The notes: generated from the letters alone by a model not told the origin. A stretch of DNA of 64,000 nt from Lacihabitans sp. CCS-44 (GCF_024343735.1 NZ_RJUE01000001.1:268318-332317), one strand, 5' to 3'; positions 19,405-28,247 are shown, numbered from the stretch's first letter. Numbers and translations are program-made.

Positions 19405-19911
19405 ATGTCAAACAACAAAACAATAATATTTTTTTTCCTTCTGTTTCCAAATTTAATTTTGGCTCAAGTTTCTATCTCCAGAACTGCCAATGCCAATGTC
19501 AACATAGTTTCTTATATGTCATTTGATGTAACATCCAATGGCCCACTGGATTTCAAATTCAACAACAATCAACAGCTTTTGGATGGCGTAAGCCTCAATA
19601 ACAAGTTCAATGTCAATGTGGTATCAAATATCAACTGGATAATGAATGTTTCTACATTGACTTCTAATTTTCTGGCTATCGGCCCGCAGTCTAGTGCTCA
19701 AATGCCACCTGAAATATTGAGCATCAAAAAAAGCACTTCAAATTCCTTTATTCCACTTAATCATAGCCCCAACATGATTTGCTTAGGTTATAAGGGCGAC
19801 CAAACTTCAACGAGTAATCAATTTAAAATGGACATAAAAGCTACACCTGGCTATACTTTTAACGGGGGCTCTTACGCTATTGTATTGATTTTCACACTCA
19901 GTGTTCAGTAA
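19405..19911 (+). CDS. Pilin-like secreted subunit
   Basis: 168 residues with a signal peptide ending at LILAQ. The mature protein follows the plan of the proteins at 22704-25134: INWIMNVSTLTSNF (their KxWTVSVKANTANF), EILSIKKSTSNSFIPL (their KLSIRKNGTTTFIPL), and a C-terminal strand MDIKATPGYTFNGGSYAIVLIFTLSVQ. It carries a single cysteine, so no disulfide is expected. It is the second gene of a two-gene plus-strand unit, convergent with the usher-like gene (2 bp apart). I infer a structural or adaptor subunit of the same surface fibre. Confidence 0.75.
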   Translation: MSNNKTIIFFFLLFPNLILAQVSISRTANANVNIVSYMSFDVTSNGPLDFKFNNNQQLLDGVSLNNKFNVNVVSNINWIMNVSTLTSNFLAIGPQSSAQMPPEILSIKKSTSNSFIPLNHSPNMICLGYKGDQTSTSNQFKMDIKATPGYTFNGGSYAIVLIFTLSVQ

Positions 19912-19913
19912 CT

Positions 19914-22646
19914 TTATTCTTTCTTGATATTTATAGCTCTCTTTTTCTGAATAACTTTAAATTCAATCTCAGAATATTTTTCCTTTGTCAAATCTACCGT
20001 TAGAATTGACCTATCAACTCTAAATCCTTCCCCAAAAATATTGGTCGGTATCTGAATATTGTAAATGTCTTCACTTAGATTTATATAAAACTCACCCCTT
20101 TCATTGGTGGTAGACCTGAACATTTCTCCCTTTCTATTAACTGCAACCACCATAATACCACTCAAACTTTCTCTTACCTCTCTGTTAGAATTTTCTATTT
20201 CAAACTTCACCTTGCCTGCCACCATTCTAGTTTGCTTAAATGGTACACCTATTGAAATATTCCTATCTAAAACCAAAGTATCTACGCTACCTTCTTTTAC
20301 CACCCAACCCTTGAGATTTTGAATCTTGCGATAATCAAGCACATAGTCGTCTCTTTCCATGTTTTTGAGATAAATCATACCTTTTTTGTTGGTTTTAAGA
20401 GGCTGGCCATTGACGTTCAAGGTAGCATCGTGAATGGGTTCCTCCCCTTTATCAAACAGGTCATTATTGTTTGCATCCTTAAAAAGAAACACACTAGCAG
20501 AATAATATTTCTGTTTAAAAATCAATGGAACATTAATGGTCTTTTTCAATGAAACATTGAGTGAAGGTGCCAACTTCGGTTCTAAAACATTGACATTCGC
20601 AAAAATATTCACGCTTGCACTAGCCTTTGGAAACTCAAAATAAATCTCATTACGCAACACAGTTGTAGGCTTTGAAAACACAGAGTTACTGTTATTGGTG
20701 ATATTTATTCTATCAAAAAAAGTATGACTCTTGTTTTTTAATTCCCAAAAAACAGAAACATTGTGGGTGGTGGGTTCTAAATTTGCCGACACAAAACTAA
20801 TATAGTCATAGTAAAAATTTGGTCCTAGTGTATAATTTGCATTTATTCCAAATGCTTTATATTTAAGTTGATAAAACCCACTGTAGGAGTCTCTTAATTT
20901 GTTATTATCAATTTCTTTTATCTTACTTTTCATATATCCTACTGTGGTAGACTGCACAAACTTTCCTTTATTTATCGTAAAATCTAAAGAGGATTTATAA
21001 CCATCCATTTTACTCAAAAAGTTGTTTTTCTGGTATTGCTCTAAAAACGCAATCGTAAGTGTTGATCTTATGGAAAGTTTTGAGGCCTCAAACCTCACTC
21101 CATGTTCGGCAGTTTTAAAATTTACCTGAAATCCGCCTTCTAAGTTTTCTTCACTGAAAGGATTTCTAGAATTCGACTCGGAAAACAAAGCGAAAGAGGC
21201 TGCTTTAGATCCCATTTTTATTTCGTGACTTCCATATTGCACACCTTTCAAAATACCTGAAAATTTACTGCTGTAATATTGAAATATAGACTGAATATGG
21301 GCAAATTTAATTTTTGTCTCGAATCTATATCCGCCCATATAACCCAGTTTAAAGCTATCCGCTTCCATCTTTTTTTCGGTGCTATATCCACCAGATAATG
21401 TAAATAATCTACTCGAAGAATGTCTTTTTTCGTAATTATGCATACCAAATAAAGTCAACTCTTTCTTGTCAAAATCTTGAATAAAAAGTGCATCACTTGA
21501 AAGCGTCCTTTGTTCCTTTTTCCTATTATCCTGTCTGAATCCAATAATATTTGCGTTATTTATTTGGCTTTTGACACCATAAATCTCATATTCCTTTCTG
21601 GTGGCTGTTTTGAAGGTCATTTTTGCTCCATATCCATTTATCTGATAATTAAAAAACATATTTTGGCTTCCCAAACTCAAATCAAGTTTTTTGGTTTTAT
21701 AATTCAATGAATAATAATGGCTATTTATAGAATAATCGGCATTGAATGAATTAGTCCTAGCTCTGAAACTTATTGACTTTTGCTTGTTTATGTTATAATT
21801 TCCGTTGATATCAAAAAAAGAATATCCTGAACTCTGCCCAAAGGCATTGATGGCAAAAAACTCAAAATCAACAGGTAATGTACCAAACTTGCTTTTGTTT
21901 CCTTGAATAATTGCAGAAGTAAAATATACATTTCCTGTTAGCATATTTGATTCGTTTTTGGCCTTTACAAAAAACGTCACTGTGTTAGAATTCGAGGTCT
22001 TCGCTCTAGATGCTACATAAACATTGATTGTAGTGTCTTTGCCTGGCCAAATCATAGCCTGAGTTCCTTCTGAGGCTAAACTTAATTTTAAATCCGTTTT
22101 AACACTTATCTCGAAAAGCTCTCGTTTGTTTCCATTGTTTTTTATTCTCAATTGAAATTTTGAAAGGCTATCTTTTTCTTCAATAAACAGATTGGAATTG
22201 ACGAGATTGGCTGTCCAGTTTGTATTCTGTTTTATTTTCACATAAAAACTCTCGGAAACTTCTTTGCCTGAAATTGGATTTTTTATGAAAACAGTAATGG
22301 GGTAGCTCAAGTCACCTAAGGCAGATTTTGAAGCGGCAATTCGAAAAGGAATACTTAAAAATTCACCCCTCTTTACTTCTACACTTGGATTTGGAATGGT
22401 AACGAAGTTCCAGCCTGACGGCAATGAAAACCTCACTCCGAGCTTGAGATTTTGAGTAGAAGTGTTATTTATGGTTATTGAATTAAAAGCAAACTGGTTG
22501 GCTTTGATAAGAACAGTATCATTCAATACCTGCAACGAAAATTTCTCCATACCCATATTCTTCTGCCCAAACGCTACATTTTTCAATAGTCCAGAGAGCA
22601 GAAGGCAAAGCAAAGCAACAGTCGATATTTTTCGAACGGTTAGCAT
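19914..22646 (-). CDS. Usher-like outer-membrane protein with Ig-like end domains
   Basis: A 910-residue exported protein with a signal peptide of about 28 residues ending at VAFGQ. Residues 30-240 are two beta-sandwich domains of NEW3 type (ITINNTSTQNLKLGVRFSLPSGW, LGDLSYPITVFIKNP, FQLRIKNNGNKRELFEI). Residues about 250-700 show long alternating amphipathic strands rich in Tyr, Phe, Ser and Asn, as in an outer-membrane beta-barrel. Residues 715-910 are two further beta-sandwiches: SASVFLFKDANNNDLFDKGEEPI resembles SdrD-B or usher C-terminal domains, and VNRKGEMFRSTTNERGEFYINL a carboxypeptidase-like regulatory domain. Size, domain order and neighbours suggest a pilus usher analogue. I cannot align it to PapC or CsuD by eye, so this is inference. 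Confidence 0.6.
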   Translation of the reverse strand: MLTVRKISTVALLCLLLSGLLKNVAFGQKNMGMEKFSLQVLNDTVLIKANQFAFNSITINNTSTQNLKLGVRFSLPSGWNFVTIPNPSVEVKRGEFLSIPFRIAASKSALGDLSYPITVFIKNPISGKEVSESFYVKIKQNTNWTANLVNSNLFIEEKDSLSKFQLRIKNNGNKRELFEISVKTDLKLSLASEGTQAMIWPGKDTTINVYVASRAKTSNSNTVTFFVKAKNESNMLTGNVYFTSAIIQGNKSKFGTLPVDFEFFAINAFGQSSGYSFFDINGNYNINKQKSISFRARTNSFNADYSINSHYYSLNYKTKKLDLSLGSQNMFFNYQINGYGAKMTFKTATRKEYEIYGVKSQINNANIIGFRQDNRKKEQRTLSSDALFIQDFDKKELTLFGMHNYEKRHSSSRLFTLSGGYSTEKKMEADSFKLGYMGGYRFETKIKFAHIQSIFQYYSSKFSGILKGVQYGSHEIKMGSKAASFALFSESNSRNPFSEENLEGGFQVNFKTAEHGVRFEASKLSIRSTLTIAFLEQYQKNNFLSKMDGYKSSLDFTINKGKFVQSTTVGYMKSKIKEIDNNKLRDSYSGFYQLKYKAFGINANYTLGPNFYYDYISFVSANLEPTTHNVSVFWELKNKSHTFFDRINITNNSNSVFSKPTTVLRNEIYFEFPKASASVNIFANVNVLEPKLAPSLNVSLKKTINVPLIFKQKYYSASVFLFKDANNNDLFDKGEEPIHDATLNVNGQPLKTNKKGMIYLKNMERDDYVLDYRKIQNLKGWVVKEGSVDTLVLDRNISIGVPFKQTRMVAGKVKFEIENSNREVRESLSGIMVVAVNRKGEMFRSTTNERGEFYINLSEDIYNIQIPTNIFGEGFRVDRSILTVDLTKEKYSEIEFKVIQKKRAINIKKE

Positions 22647-22703
22647 TTTTTGGGGTAAAATTTCTTATTTGTTCTAGAAAAGCGTAAACAGTTATTTAAG
22701 ATA

Positions 22704-23198
22704 TTAAGGAGCAGTTACAGTAAAGGTTATTCCCAAGGTATAGGTAGCAGGCGTAACATAGCCGGGATTTGCAATATAATCTATCTGAAATGTATTGGCA
22801 CCAAACCCTCCTCTATCGCCAGTAGCAAGTGCTTGGTCTGTAGTGGAAAGTGCTATGGATGAAGTTCCTCCGTTTTTCCTCACCGAAAGCGTGCTTGAAA
22901 GCACATTTCCATCGCCTCCGCTAGTGGTAGCAAAATTTGCTGTATTGGCTTTTACACTTACCGTCCAAGGCTTATTTGACCTCACTCTGAGTCCAGCCGC
23001 CGAAAGATTGGTTTTCCCACTTTCAAAATCTGCGGCATTTGCAAATGTAAATCCAAGCACTTGAGTTGTATTGTCAAAATCAAGTTCGAGAATATTATTT
23101 ATTGATAAAGTTACTGTGTGGGTTTTGGTAGTAAGTTGAGCCATAATATTTTGGCCATTAGCCACCACGAGCACTAGCACAAATAGTATCTTTTTCAT
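22704..23198 (-). CDS. Pilin-like secreted subunit, paralogue 1
   Basis: 164 residues with signal peptide MKKILFVLVLVVANGQNIMAQ. The mature 143 residues have no cysteine and read as a single beta-sandwich. Segments shared with the next gene upstream include KTHTVT, INNILELDFDNTTQ, GLRVRSNK, WTVSVKANTANFA, and the end YTLGxTFTVTAP. The C-terminal strand with alternating hydrophobics (YTLGITFTVTAP) resembles the conserved last strand of chaperone-usher pilins, and the N-terminal THTVTLSIN resembles a donor strand. It lies 57 bp upstream of the usher-like gene in the same orientation. Confidence 0.8.
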   Translation of the reverse strand: MKKILFVLVLVVANGQNIMAQLTTKTHTVTLSINNILELDFDNTTQVLGFTFANAADFESGKTNLSAAGLRVRSNKPWTVSVKANTANFATTSGGDGNVLSSTLSVRKNGGTSSIALSTTDQALATGDRGGFGANTFQIDYIANPGYVTPATYTLGITFTVTAP

Positions 23199-23258
23199 TA
23201 TATAGGAAATTAATGTTTGATCACGGTCAATTATTGATTTTATTAGGAATTCTGATTC

Positions 23259-23753
23259 TTATGGAGCTGTCACCGTAAAAGTTACACCTAAAGTATAAGA
23301 GGCCGGAGAAATATATCCAGGATTAGCAAAATAGTCAATCAAAAACGTATTTGTACCAAATCCACCTTTGGCTCCAGTGGCCAGTGACTGATCGGCAATA
23401 GTCAAAGGAATAAATGTAGTGGTTCCATTTTTTCGGATAGAAAGCTTGTTGGCCGACACATTGGCGTCGCCACCAGCAGTAGCTGCAAAGTTTGCTGTAT
23501 TGGCTTTTACGCTCACGGTCCATGCCTTATTTGATCTTACCCTTAGCCCAGCTGCAGAAGAATTGGTTTTGCCAGTTTCAAAATCATTGGCAGCTGCAAA
23601 AGTGAAGGCCAGATTCTGAGTGGTATTATCAAAATCCAACTCTAAGATGTTGTTGATAGTGTAAGTAACAGTATGTGTTTTGGTGGTACCTTGAGCTGAT
23701 ACATTGAATAGAATGGATAGACACACGGCTACCGTTGTAACTAGTTTTTTCAT
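23259..23753 (-). CDS. Pilin-like secreted subunit, paralogue 2
   Basis: 164 residues with signal peptide MKKLVTTVAVCLSILFNVSAQ. It is the closest paralogue of the gene at 22704, the same length and with most mature residues identical, pointing to a recent tandem duplication. Shared blocks are NNILELDFDNTTQ, SSAAGLRVRSNKAWTVSVKANTANFA, KGGFGTNTFLIDY and NPGY. Differences concentrate between the conserved strands, as expected for exposed loops. A hairpin with a T tail lies just before its start codon. Confidence 0.8.
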   Translation of the reverse strand: MKKLVTTVAVCLSILFNVSAQGTTKTHTVTYTINNILELDFDNTTQNLAFTFAAANDFETGKTNSSAAGLRVRSNKAWTVSVKANTANFAATAGGDANVSANKLSIRKNGTTTFIPLTIADQSLATGAKGGFGTNTFLIDYFANPGYISPASYTLGVTFTVTAP

Positions 23754-23766
23754 TAAAAAAGCATTT

Positions 23767-23792
23767 AAAAAAGTCTAATTAAAAGACTTTTT
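23767..23792 (-). promoter_or_regulatory. Leader hairpin before pilin-like paralogue 2
   Basis: AAAAAGTCT (23768-23776) and AGACTTTTT (23784-23792) pair perfectly over 9 bp with a 7-nt loop. On the minus strand the second arm runs into Ts, and the ATG at 23753 follows about 14 nt later. It could act as an intergenic terminator or attenuator. Confidence 0.55.
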
Positions 23793-23949
23793 GTTATAGG
23801 AAATCTGAACTAACCTAGCCATGAAGCTGGTCTTAATAAGTAGATTTCAATAACTATGCCAAAAAATATTTAATGGTATCAAAAACTTTGCAAGTAATTA
23901 AAAAACAATACTTTAATTGAACATAAAAGATAAAATCACAAATAAGTAA

Positions 23950-24441
23950 TCAAGGTGTAGAAAGCGTGTAGGTTATTTCGATAGAATAGGAATCGGGCTT
24001 TACATATCCAGGATTTGCAATATAGTCTATCAAAATGGTGTTGGTATCAAAACCACCATTTCTGCCAGAGGCAATCGCCTGCTCAAAAGTTTCCAATGGA
24101 TAATTCATTGTTGTGCCAGTCTTTCTAACCAACAATGCACTTGATTTAATATCGGTGTCGCCAGTTGACGAAGGTGTAAAGTTCGGAGAATTTGATTTTA
24201 CATTCAACACCCAATTTTTATTTGAACGAACTTTTAATCCAGCAGCTTGGAAATTGGTTTTTCCATTGTCATAATCTGAAAGGGAATTGAAACTAAAGTC
24301 AGTATTGTTAATTGTCTCATCAAATTTTAGCTCTAAAATGGGGTGAGCAACAATTTTGACGTTGTGAGACACAGAACTTTGACTATATACAACAACAGAA
24401 AACTGCATAAAAAATGCAGTCACAAACACTATTTTTTTCAT
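23950..24441 (-). CDS. Pilin-like secreted subunit, paralogue 3
   Basis: 163 residues with signal peptide MKKIVFVTAFFMQFSVVVYSQ. The same fold pattern as the neighbours: SHNVKIVAHPILELKFDE, GLKVRSNKNWVLNVKSNSPNF, LLVRKTGTTMNYPL, GGFDTNTILIDYIANPGY and the end YSIEITYTLSTP. Its SHNVKIVA start is shared with paralogue 4 instead of the THTVT of paralogues 1 and 2, so it is intermediate between them. Probably expressed from its own promoter. Confidence 0.8.
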   Translation of the reverse strand: MKKIVFVTAFFMQFSVVVYSQSSVSHNVKIVAHPILELKFDETINNTDFSFNSLSDYDNGKTNFQAAGLKVRSNKNWVLNVKSNSPNFTPSSTGDTDIKSSALLVRKTGTTMNYPLETFEQAIASGRNGGFDTNTILIDYIANPGYVKPDSYSIEITYTLSTP

Positions 24442-24474
24442 TTTTTTCCTGTTTAGCGTTTAAAAACCTACAAA

Positions 24475-24492
24475 AGCTAGTATTTACTAGCT
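24475..24492 (-). promoter_or_regulatory. Leader hairpin before pilin-like paralogue 3
   Basis: AGCTAGT and ACTAGCT pair perfectly around ATTT, in the 5' leader about 35 nt before the start codon at 24441. Confidence 0.45.
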
Positions 24493-24514
24493 ATTTATAA
24501 ACTTTTAATTCTTA

Positions 24515-24522
24515 CAAACATA
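24515..24522 (-). promoter_or_regulatory. Minus-strand -7 box TATGTTTG
   Basis: CAAACATA on the plus strand is TAnnTTTG on the minus strand. It would give a start near 24508 and a leader of about 65 nt for paralogue 3. It lies downstream of the terminator that follows paralogue 4. Confidence 0.4.
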
Positions 24523-24572
24523 AAAAAAATAATGAAATAAAAAAAATAATGAATTACAAATTATTAAAACAC

Positions 24573-24604
24573 GTTTAAGAGGGCATTATCATGCCCTCTT
24601 AAAC
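24573..24604 (-). terminator. Strong hairpin terminator after paralogue 4
   Basis: GTTTAAGAGGGCAT (24573-24586), loop TATC, then ATGCCCTCTTAAAC (24591-24604): a perfect 14-bp stem, 27 bp after the stop of the gene ending at 24631. A U-rich stretch follows on the minus strand after a few bases. Confidence 0.8.
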
Positions 24605-24630
24605 AATATAGTATAATTATTTTTCCAGTA

Positions 24631-25134
24631 TTATTGAGCTGAAATAGTGAAAGTTACCGGAATGGTATAGTTGTCAGGAGCAATGTAACCCGGATTCATT
24701 TTATATCCGAACTGAAAAACATTTCCAGAAACCCCCAAACCACCTTTAGAACCTGTTTTGATCGTGGCAGCTGTAGTCGCCAATGGAACATAGGTAGTAC
24801 CATCAGTAGTAACAGTAAGCTTATTATTAGCCACTTCTGCATTATTTGCGGCGAGGTCAGCTGTAAAATTTGCTTGTGTAGTGGAAACCTGAACTTTCCA
24901 AGCTTTTGTAGAACGAACCTTCAAATTTCCGATTGGGCCTGAATCGATACCATCATCATACTTTGTTGGTGTGTCAAATGTAAATGTGTAGTCACCTGGA
25001 GTTTCAAAGGCAATGTCCATAACATTAGCAGCTACAATTTTCACATTGTGAGACGCAGTGGGAGTTGGTGCTTGAGCGTTAGCTGCAAATGCCAACAAAA
25101 CAAGAGCGATTGATGTCAAAATTGACTTTTTCAT
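24631..25134 (-). CDS. Pilin-like secreted subunit, paralogue 4 (likely major subunit)
   Basis: 167 residues from ATG at 25134. A longer frame begins at 25212, but MKKSILTSIALVLLAFAANAQ is a clean signal peptide, so the internal start is chosen. The mature protein is Thr/Ala-rich and follows the family plan: SHNVKIVAANVMDIAFE, NLKVRSTKAWKVQVSTTQANF, KLTVTTDGTTYVPL, KGGLGVSGNVFQFGYKMNPGYIAPDNYTIPVTFTISAQ. It is first in the minus-strand gene row and is followed by the strongest terminator in the locus, as is common for abundant major pilins followed by less expressed genes. That role is inference. Confidence 0.82.
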   Translation of the reverse strand: MKKSILTSIALVLLAFAANAQAPTPTASHNVKIVAANVMDIAFETPGDYTFTFDTPTKYDDGIDSGPIGNLKVRSTKAWKVQVSTTQANFTADLAANNAEVANNKLTVTTDGTTYVPLATTAATIKTGSKGGLGVSGNVFQFGYKMNPGYIAPDNYTIPVTFTISAQ

Positions 25135-25505
25135 AAATAATAATTGTTTAGTTTTTTTGGTTAGATCCACAATGGTTTTTTCCTGACAAATTTTCGGAAC
25201 CGATTGATTCACTAAATCCTAGTTTTAAAATAATTTAATTAGCAGACGGTAGATTTTCTTAGAATAGTTCTACAATCCACAAATTGAACAACCAAAATTT
25301 ATGCCATTATGAATAGAAAAAAAGAACTTAACGTGCAGAAGAAAAATTATTAAGCGGCATCAGGCGGACTTTTGAAGTAAAAAACAGAGTAAAAATAAAC
25401 ATAAAACACTCACAATAAAAACATTAACAAAAAATCACTACCTTTTAAAAATTGTGTGATTTAAAATTCTCAGAAATTTTTTTTTGAAAAATTGAATTGA
25501 AAAAA
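25135..25505. other. Non-coding region upstream of pilin-like row
   Basis: About 370 AT-rich bases between the pilin-like paralogue 4 and the DUF2520 gene, both on the minus strand. It should hold the promoter and leader of paralogue 4. I found no exact TAnnTTTG box and no gene. Confidence 0.5.
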
Positions 25506-26309
25506 TCAGGCGTGCCAATCTTTTATACTGCTCGAAATAACATTATAAACTCTGGCTAGGTCTTCATCATCTGCTAAATATGCAATCTGATTCTTGAGGA
25601 TATTTTCATCTCTTCTTATGGCTGGACCAGTTTGAACATCGGCAGGGTGTCTTGCATCCATAGCTTTCTTAAAAGTCTCAGCTATGAGCGGCTTCAGTAA
25701 ATTAAAGTCTAGCTCTTCAGCTTCCAATATTTCTTTCGACAAAGCCCAAAGATGATTTGCAAAATTACATGAAAACACAGCTCCAATATGCAGTACAGCC
25801 CTTTCTGAAGAATTTAGTAAGTAAATTTCTTTAGAAATCATCTTACCAAGTTCAACTAATTTCGCCTGCGTTTCATCATTTTCCGCCTCAATACAAATGG
25901 GAATATCTTCGAAATTTATATTTTTTCCTTTTGTAAATGTCATTATTGGGTAAAAAACACCAGCATTTACTTTCAAATCATGATAGATTTCAAGTGTCTT
26001 AACTATTACCTCCATCGGTCTAGAGCCAGAGGTATGCACCAAAATGGCATTTTCGGGCAGTATTATTTTCGAACAAATTTCTTCTATGGAGTCATCGCTA
26101 ACACAAATAAAAAAAACGTCAGATTCGCTTTCAGAAAAATCTAGTTCGTCTGTGGCCTGTGTGTCGTATAAATCATCAGCCAGAAGAATGGCTTTGCTTA
26201 TTTCACGACCGTATATTTCGTTTACTTTTATTTCTTGTTTCTCAAAAACTCTGGCCAAGTGCCAAGCCATATTGCCAGTACCGATGATAGAAATGTTCAT
26301 TAGGGTCAT
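25506..26309 (-). CDS. Rossmann-like DUF2520 oxidoreductase-like protein
   Basis: 267 residues. The N-terminus NISIIGTGNMAWHLARVFE is a Rossmann dinucleotide motif resembling NADP oxidoreductases of the F420-dependent or ketopantoate type. VFFICVSDDSIEEI and LVHTSGSRPMEVI continue the fold. The C-terminal helical half, with LHIGAVFSCNFANHLWALS and DARHPADVQTGPAIRRDE, is the DUF2520 signature. Substrate unknown. It probably starts at 26309 or at the Met three codons later. The kdtA homologue lies 46 bp upstream on the same strand, so the two may be co-transcribed. Confidence 0.88.
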   Translation of the reverse strand: MTLMNISIIGTGNMAWHLARVFEKQEIKVNEIYGREISKAILLADDLYDTQATDELDFSESESDVFFICVSDDSIEEICSKIILPENAILVHTSGSRPMEVIVKTLEIYHDLKVNAGVFYPIMTFTKGKNINFEDIPICIEAENDETQAKLVELGKMISKEIYLLNSSERAVLHIGAVFSCNFANHLWALSKEILEAEELDFNLLKPLIAETFKKAMDARHPADVQTGPAIRRDENILKNQIAYLADDEDLARVYNVISSSIKDWHA

Positions 26310-26355
26310 AGTTTAAACCCCCAAAATACACACAAAATCAGAAATACCCAACCTT

Positions 26356-27612
26356 TCAGATTTTTGCTAAGAATTTTATAATGGTTTCGGTAGCTCCTGA
26401 TTGAGATTTTACAAAATCTTCGGATGCAGATTTTATACTTTTAAGTCTTTCCGAATCTAAGCCCTCAAAAATTTCTTTGAAAGCTTCCATATCTTTTACA
26501 GGAAAAGCCACTTTACAGTCTATCAAACCTTTGGCCTCTTCAAATTTATGATAACGCTTATCCCCAAAAAATATCGGCACCCCAAAAACGGCAGCTTCTA
26601 GAATATTATGAAGTCCTTTTCCAAAACTTCCACCCACAAAAGCAAAGTATGCATACTGATACAAGGACGACAGAAGCCCTATGCTATCTATAATTAAAAC
26701 CTGAGCCTCAGGAAGTATTTTGTCTTTAAAGTCTGAGTATTTGATAGCATTGAGTTCTTTGGCCCAAGTGTTTATTTGTGTTTCATGCAGCTCATGCGGG
26801 GCAATAATAAATTTTAATTGCGGATGACTTAATGCAAATGGAATCAGCACTTGCATGTCTTCTGGCCATGCACTTCCAACCACAAAAACTTGAATGTCTT
26901 TTACAAAATCAGCTATACCTTCTATCGGCTGAATCTTGGCCAAATTGTCTAAAACCCTATCAAACCTCGTATCTCCAGCTACCGTATAGTCCTGATAGTC
27001 AATGGATGCTAACAAATCTGCTGTTGTTTTATTTTGCACAAAAAGATGTTCGAACGAAAACAGAATTTCTCTAAAATAACCGCCCCATGTCTTGAAGAAA
27101 GATTGGCTTTCTCTTAAAATCACCGAAATACCGATGAGTTTTGTACCGTTTGAATGAAGTGCTTTTATGATATTGGGCCAGAATTCATACTTTACAAAAA
27201 CAGCGATTTTAGGATTCACCATTTGTACAAAATGTTTTGCCTTTGACTTGGTATCGATGGGCAAATAACAAATAAAGTCCGCCAAAGGATAGTTTTTGCG
27301 TATTTCGTAGCCAGAAGGAGAAAAGAAAGTTAGTAGAATACCGAACTCTGGATTTTGACTTTTAAATGCCTCCAAAACAGGCCTACCCTGCTCAAACTCT
27401 CCCAAAGAAGCACAATGAAACCAAATAATTTCCTTGTCTGGATTTTGCTCTCTCCAAGTTTTTATATCTGCTAAAACACTTGGAATTTCTCTTTGTCCCT
27501 CCACAAACAATTTTGCCTTTGGACCAAAAAACTGTACAAAATAGCTAAGCTTATCTACTAAAAAGATAAACAAATTATATCCAAAACCTACCAGTGTATC
27601 AAAAACTTTCAA
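26356..27612 (-). CDS. waaA: 3-deoxy-D-manno-octulosonate (KDO) transferase
   Basis: A 418-residue GT-B enzyme of the KdtA/WaaA family, which adds KDO to lipid A precursor at the inner membrane. The N-terminal half shows IIWFHCASLGEFEQGRPVLEAF, a family hallmark, and VFVKYEFWPNIIKAL. The C-terminal half has GSAWPEDM, IIAPHELHE and the donor-binding FVGGSFGKGLHNILEAAVFGVPIFFG. The start is TTG at 27612. The first 20 residues include a hydrophobic anchor. The family usually has about 420 residues, so the gene is complete. Confidence 0.92.
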   Translation of the reverse strand: MKVFDTLVGFGYNLFIFLVDKLSYFVQFFGPKAKLFVEGQREIPSVLADIKTWREQNPDKEIIWFHCASLGEFEQGRPVLEAFKSQNPEFGILLTFFSPSGYEIRKNYPLADFICYLPIDTKSKAKHFVQMVNPKIAVFVKYEFWPNIIKALHSNGTKLIGISVILRESQSFFKTWGGYFREILFSFEHLFVQNKTTADLLASIDYQDYTVAGDTRFDRVLDNLAKIQPIEGIADFVKDIQVFVVGSAWPEDMQVLIPFALSHPQLKFIIAPHELHETQINTWAKELNAIKYSDFKDKILPEAQVLIIDSIGLLSSLYQYAYFAFVGGSFGKGLHNILEAAVFGVPIFFGDKRYHKFEEAKGLIDCKVAFPVKDMEAFKEIFEGLDSERLKSIKSASEDFVKSQSGATETIIKFLAKI

Positions 27613-27641
27613 GAAGTATGTTGTTTAAGTTTTGTCAAAAA

Positions 27642-28247
27642 TTAACTTTTGATATTCGGCAAAGAAATATTCATTCGGATAGCCAAGAATCTTATCAAGA
27701 CTATGGCAGAGAACACCAAAATCTCTTTGTAGCTTTTCAAAAAATTGGAATTTTCTAATAAAAAATAAAGAAAACCACCTAATATGCAGGCCGTTGCATA
27801 AATTTCTTTTCTAAAAAGCGTCGGTATTTCGTTCAAAATAATATCTCGAATCACACCGCCGAAACAGGCAGTTATGGTTCCTAAAATTATGCAAGAAGGC
27901 CAACTGAGCCCAGCTCCTACCCCAACCTCAATGCCCTTAATCGTAAAAAAACCTAAACCGAGGGTATCAAAAAAAACCAAAGTTTTATCGAGTTTGTTGA
28001 TTCTGTTTTTAAAAATGACAGTTAAAACCGAAACACTGACAATCAAAACCACGATTTTGGTATCCAGAAGCCATTTTACAGGAAATTGCCCCAAAAGTAT
28101 ATCTCTAAGCGTGCCTCCTCCCAATGAAGTCACAAAGGCTATCACCGCCACACCGAAAATATCCAGATTTTTCCGAATACCTGCCAAAGCTCCAGAAGCC
28201 GCAAAAGCGATGGTTCCGCCTATGGTTATGAAAGAGAATATTTCCAA
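27642..28247 (-). CDS. TRIC-type channel family membrane protein (UPF0126)
   Basis: 201 residues with six or seven hydrophobic segments. Two internal repeats each carry a GGxxRDI signature: SLGGGTLRDILLGQFP and ACFGGVIRDIILNEIP, as in the bacterial homologues of the trimeric intracellular cation channels. The likely role is a potassium-type cation channel in the inner membrane. It starts with TTG at 28247. It is 29 bp upstream of the KDO transferase gene and may share its transcript, without an obvious functional link. Confidence 0.9.
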   Translation of the reverse strand: MEIFSFITIGGTIAFAASGALAGIRKNLDIFGVAVIAFVTSLGGGTLRDILLGQFPVKWLLDTKIVVLIVSVSVLTVIFKNRINKLDKTLVFFDTLGLGFFTIKGIEVGVGAGLSWPSCIILGTITACFGGVIRDIILNEIPTLFRKEIYATACILGGFLYFLLENSNFLKSYKEILVFSAIVLIRFLAIRMNISLPNIKS

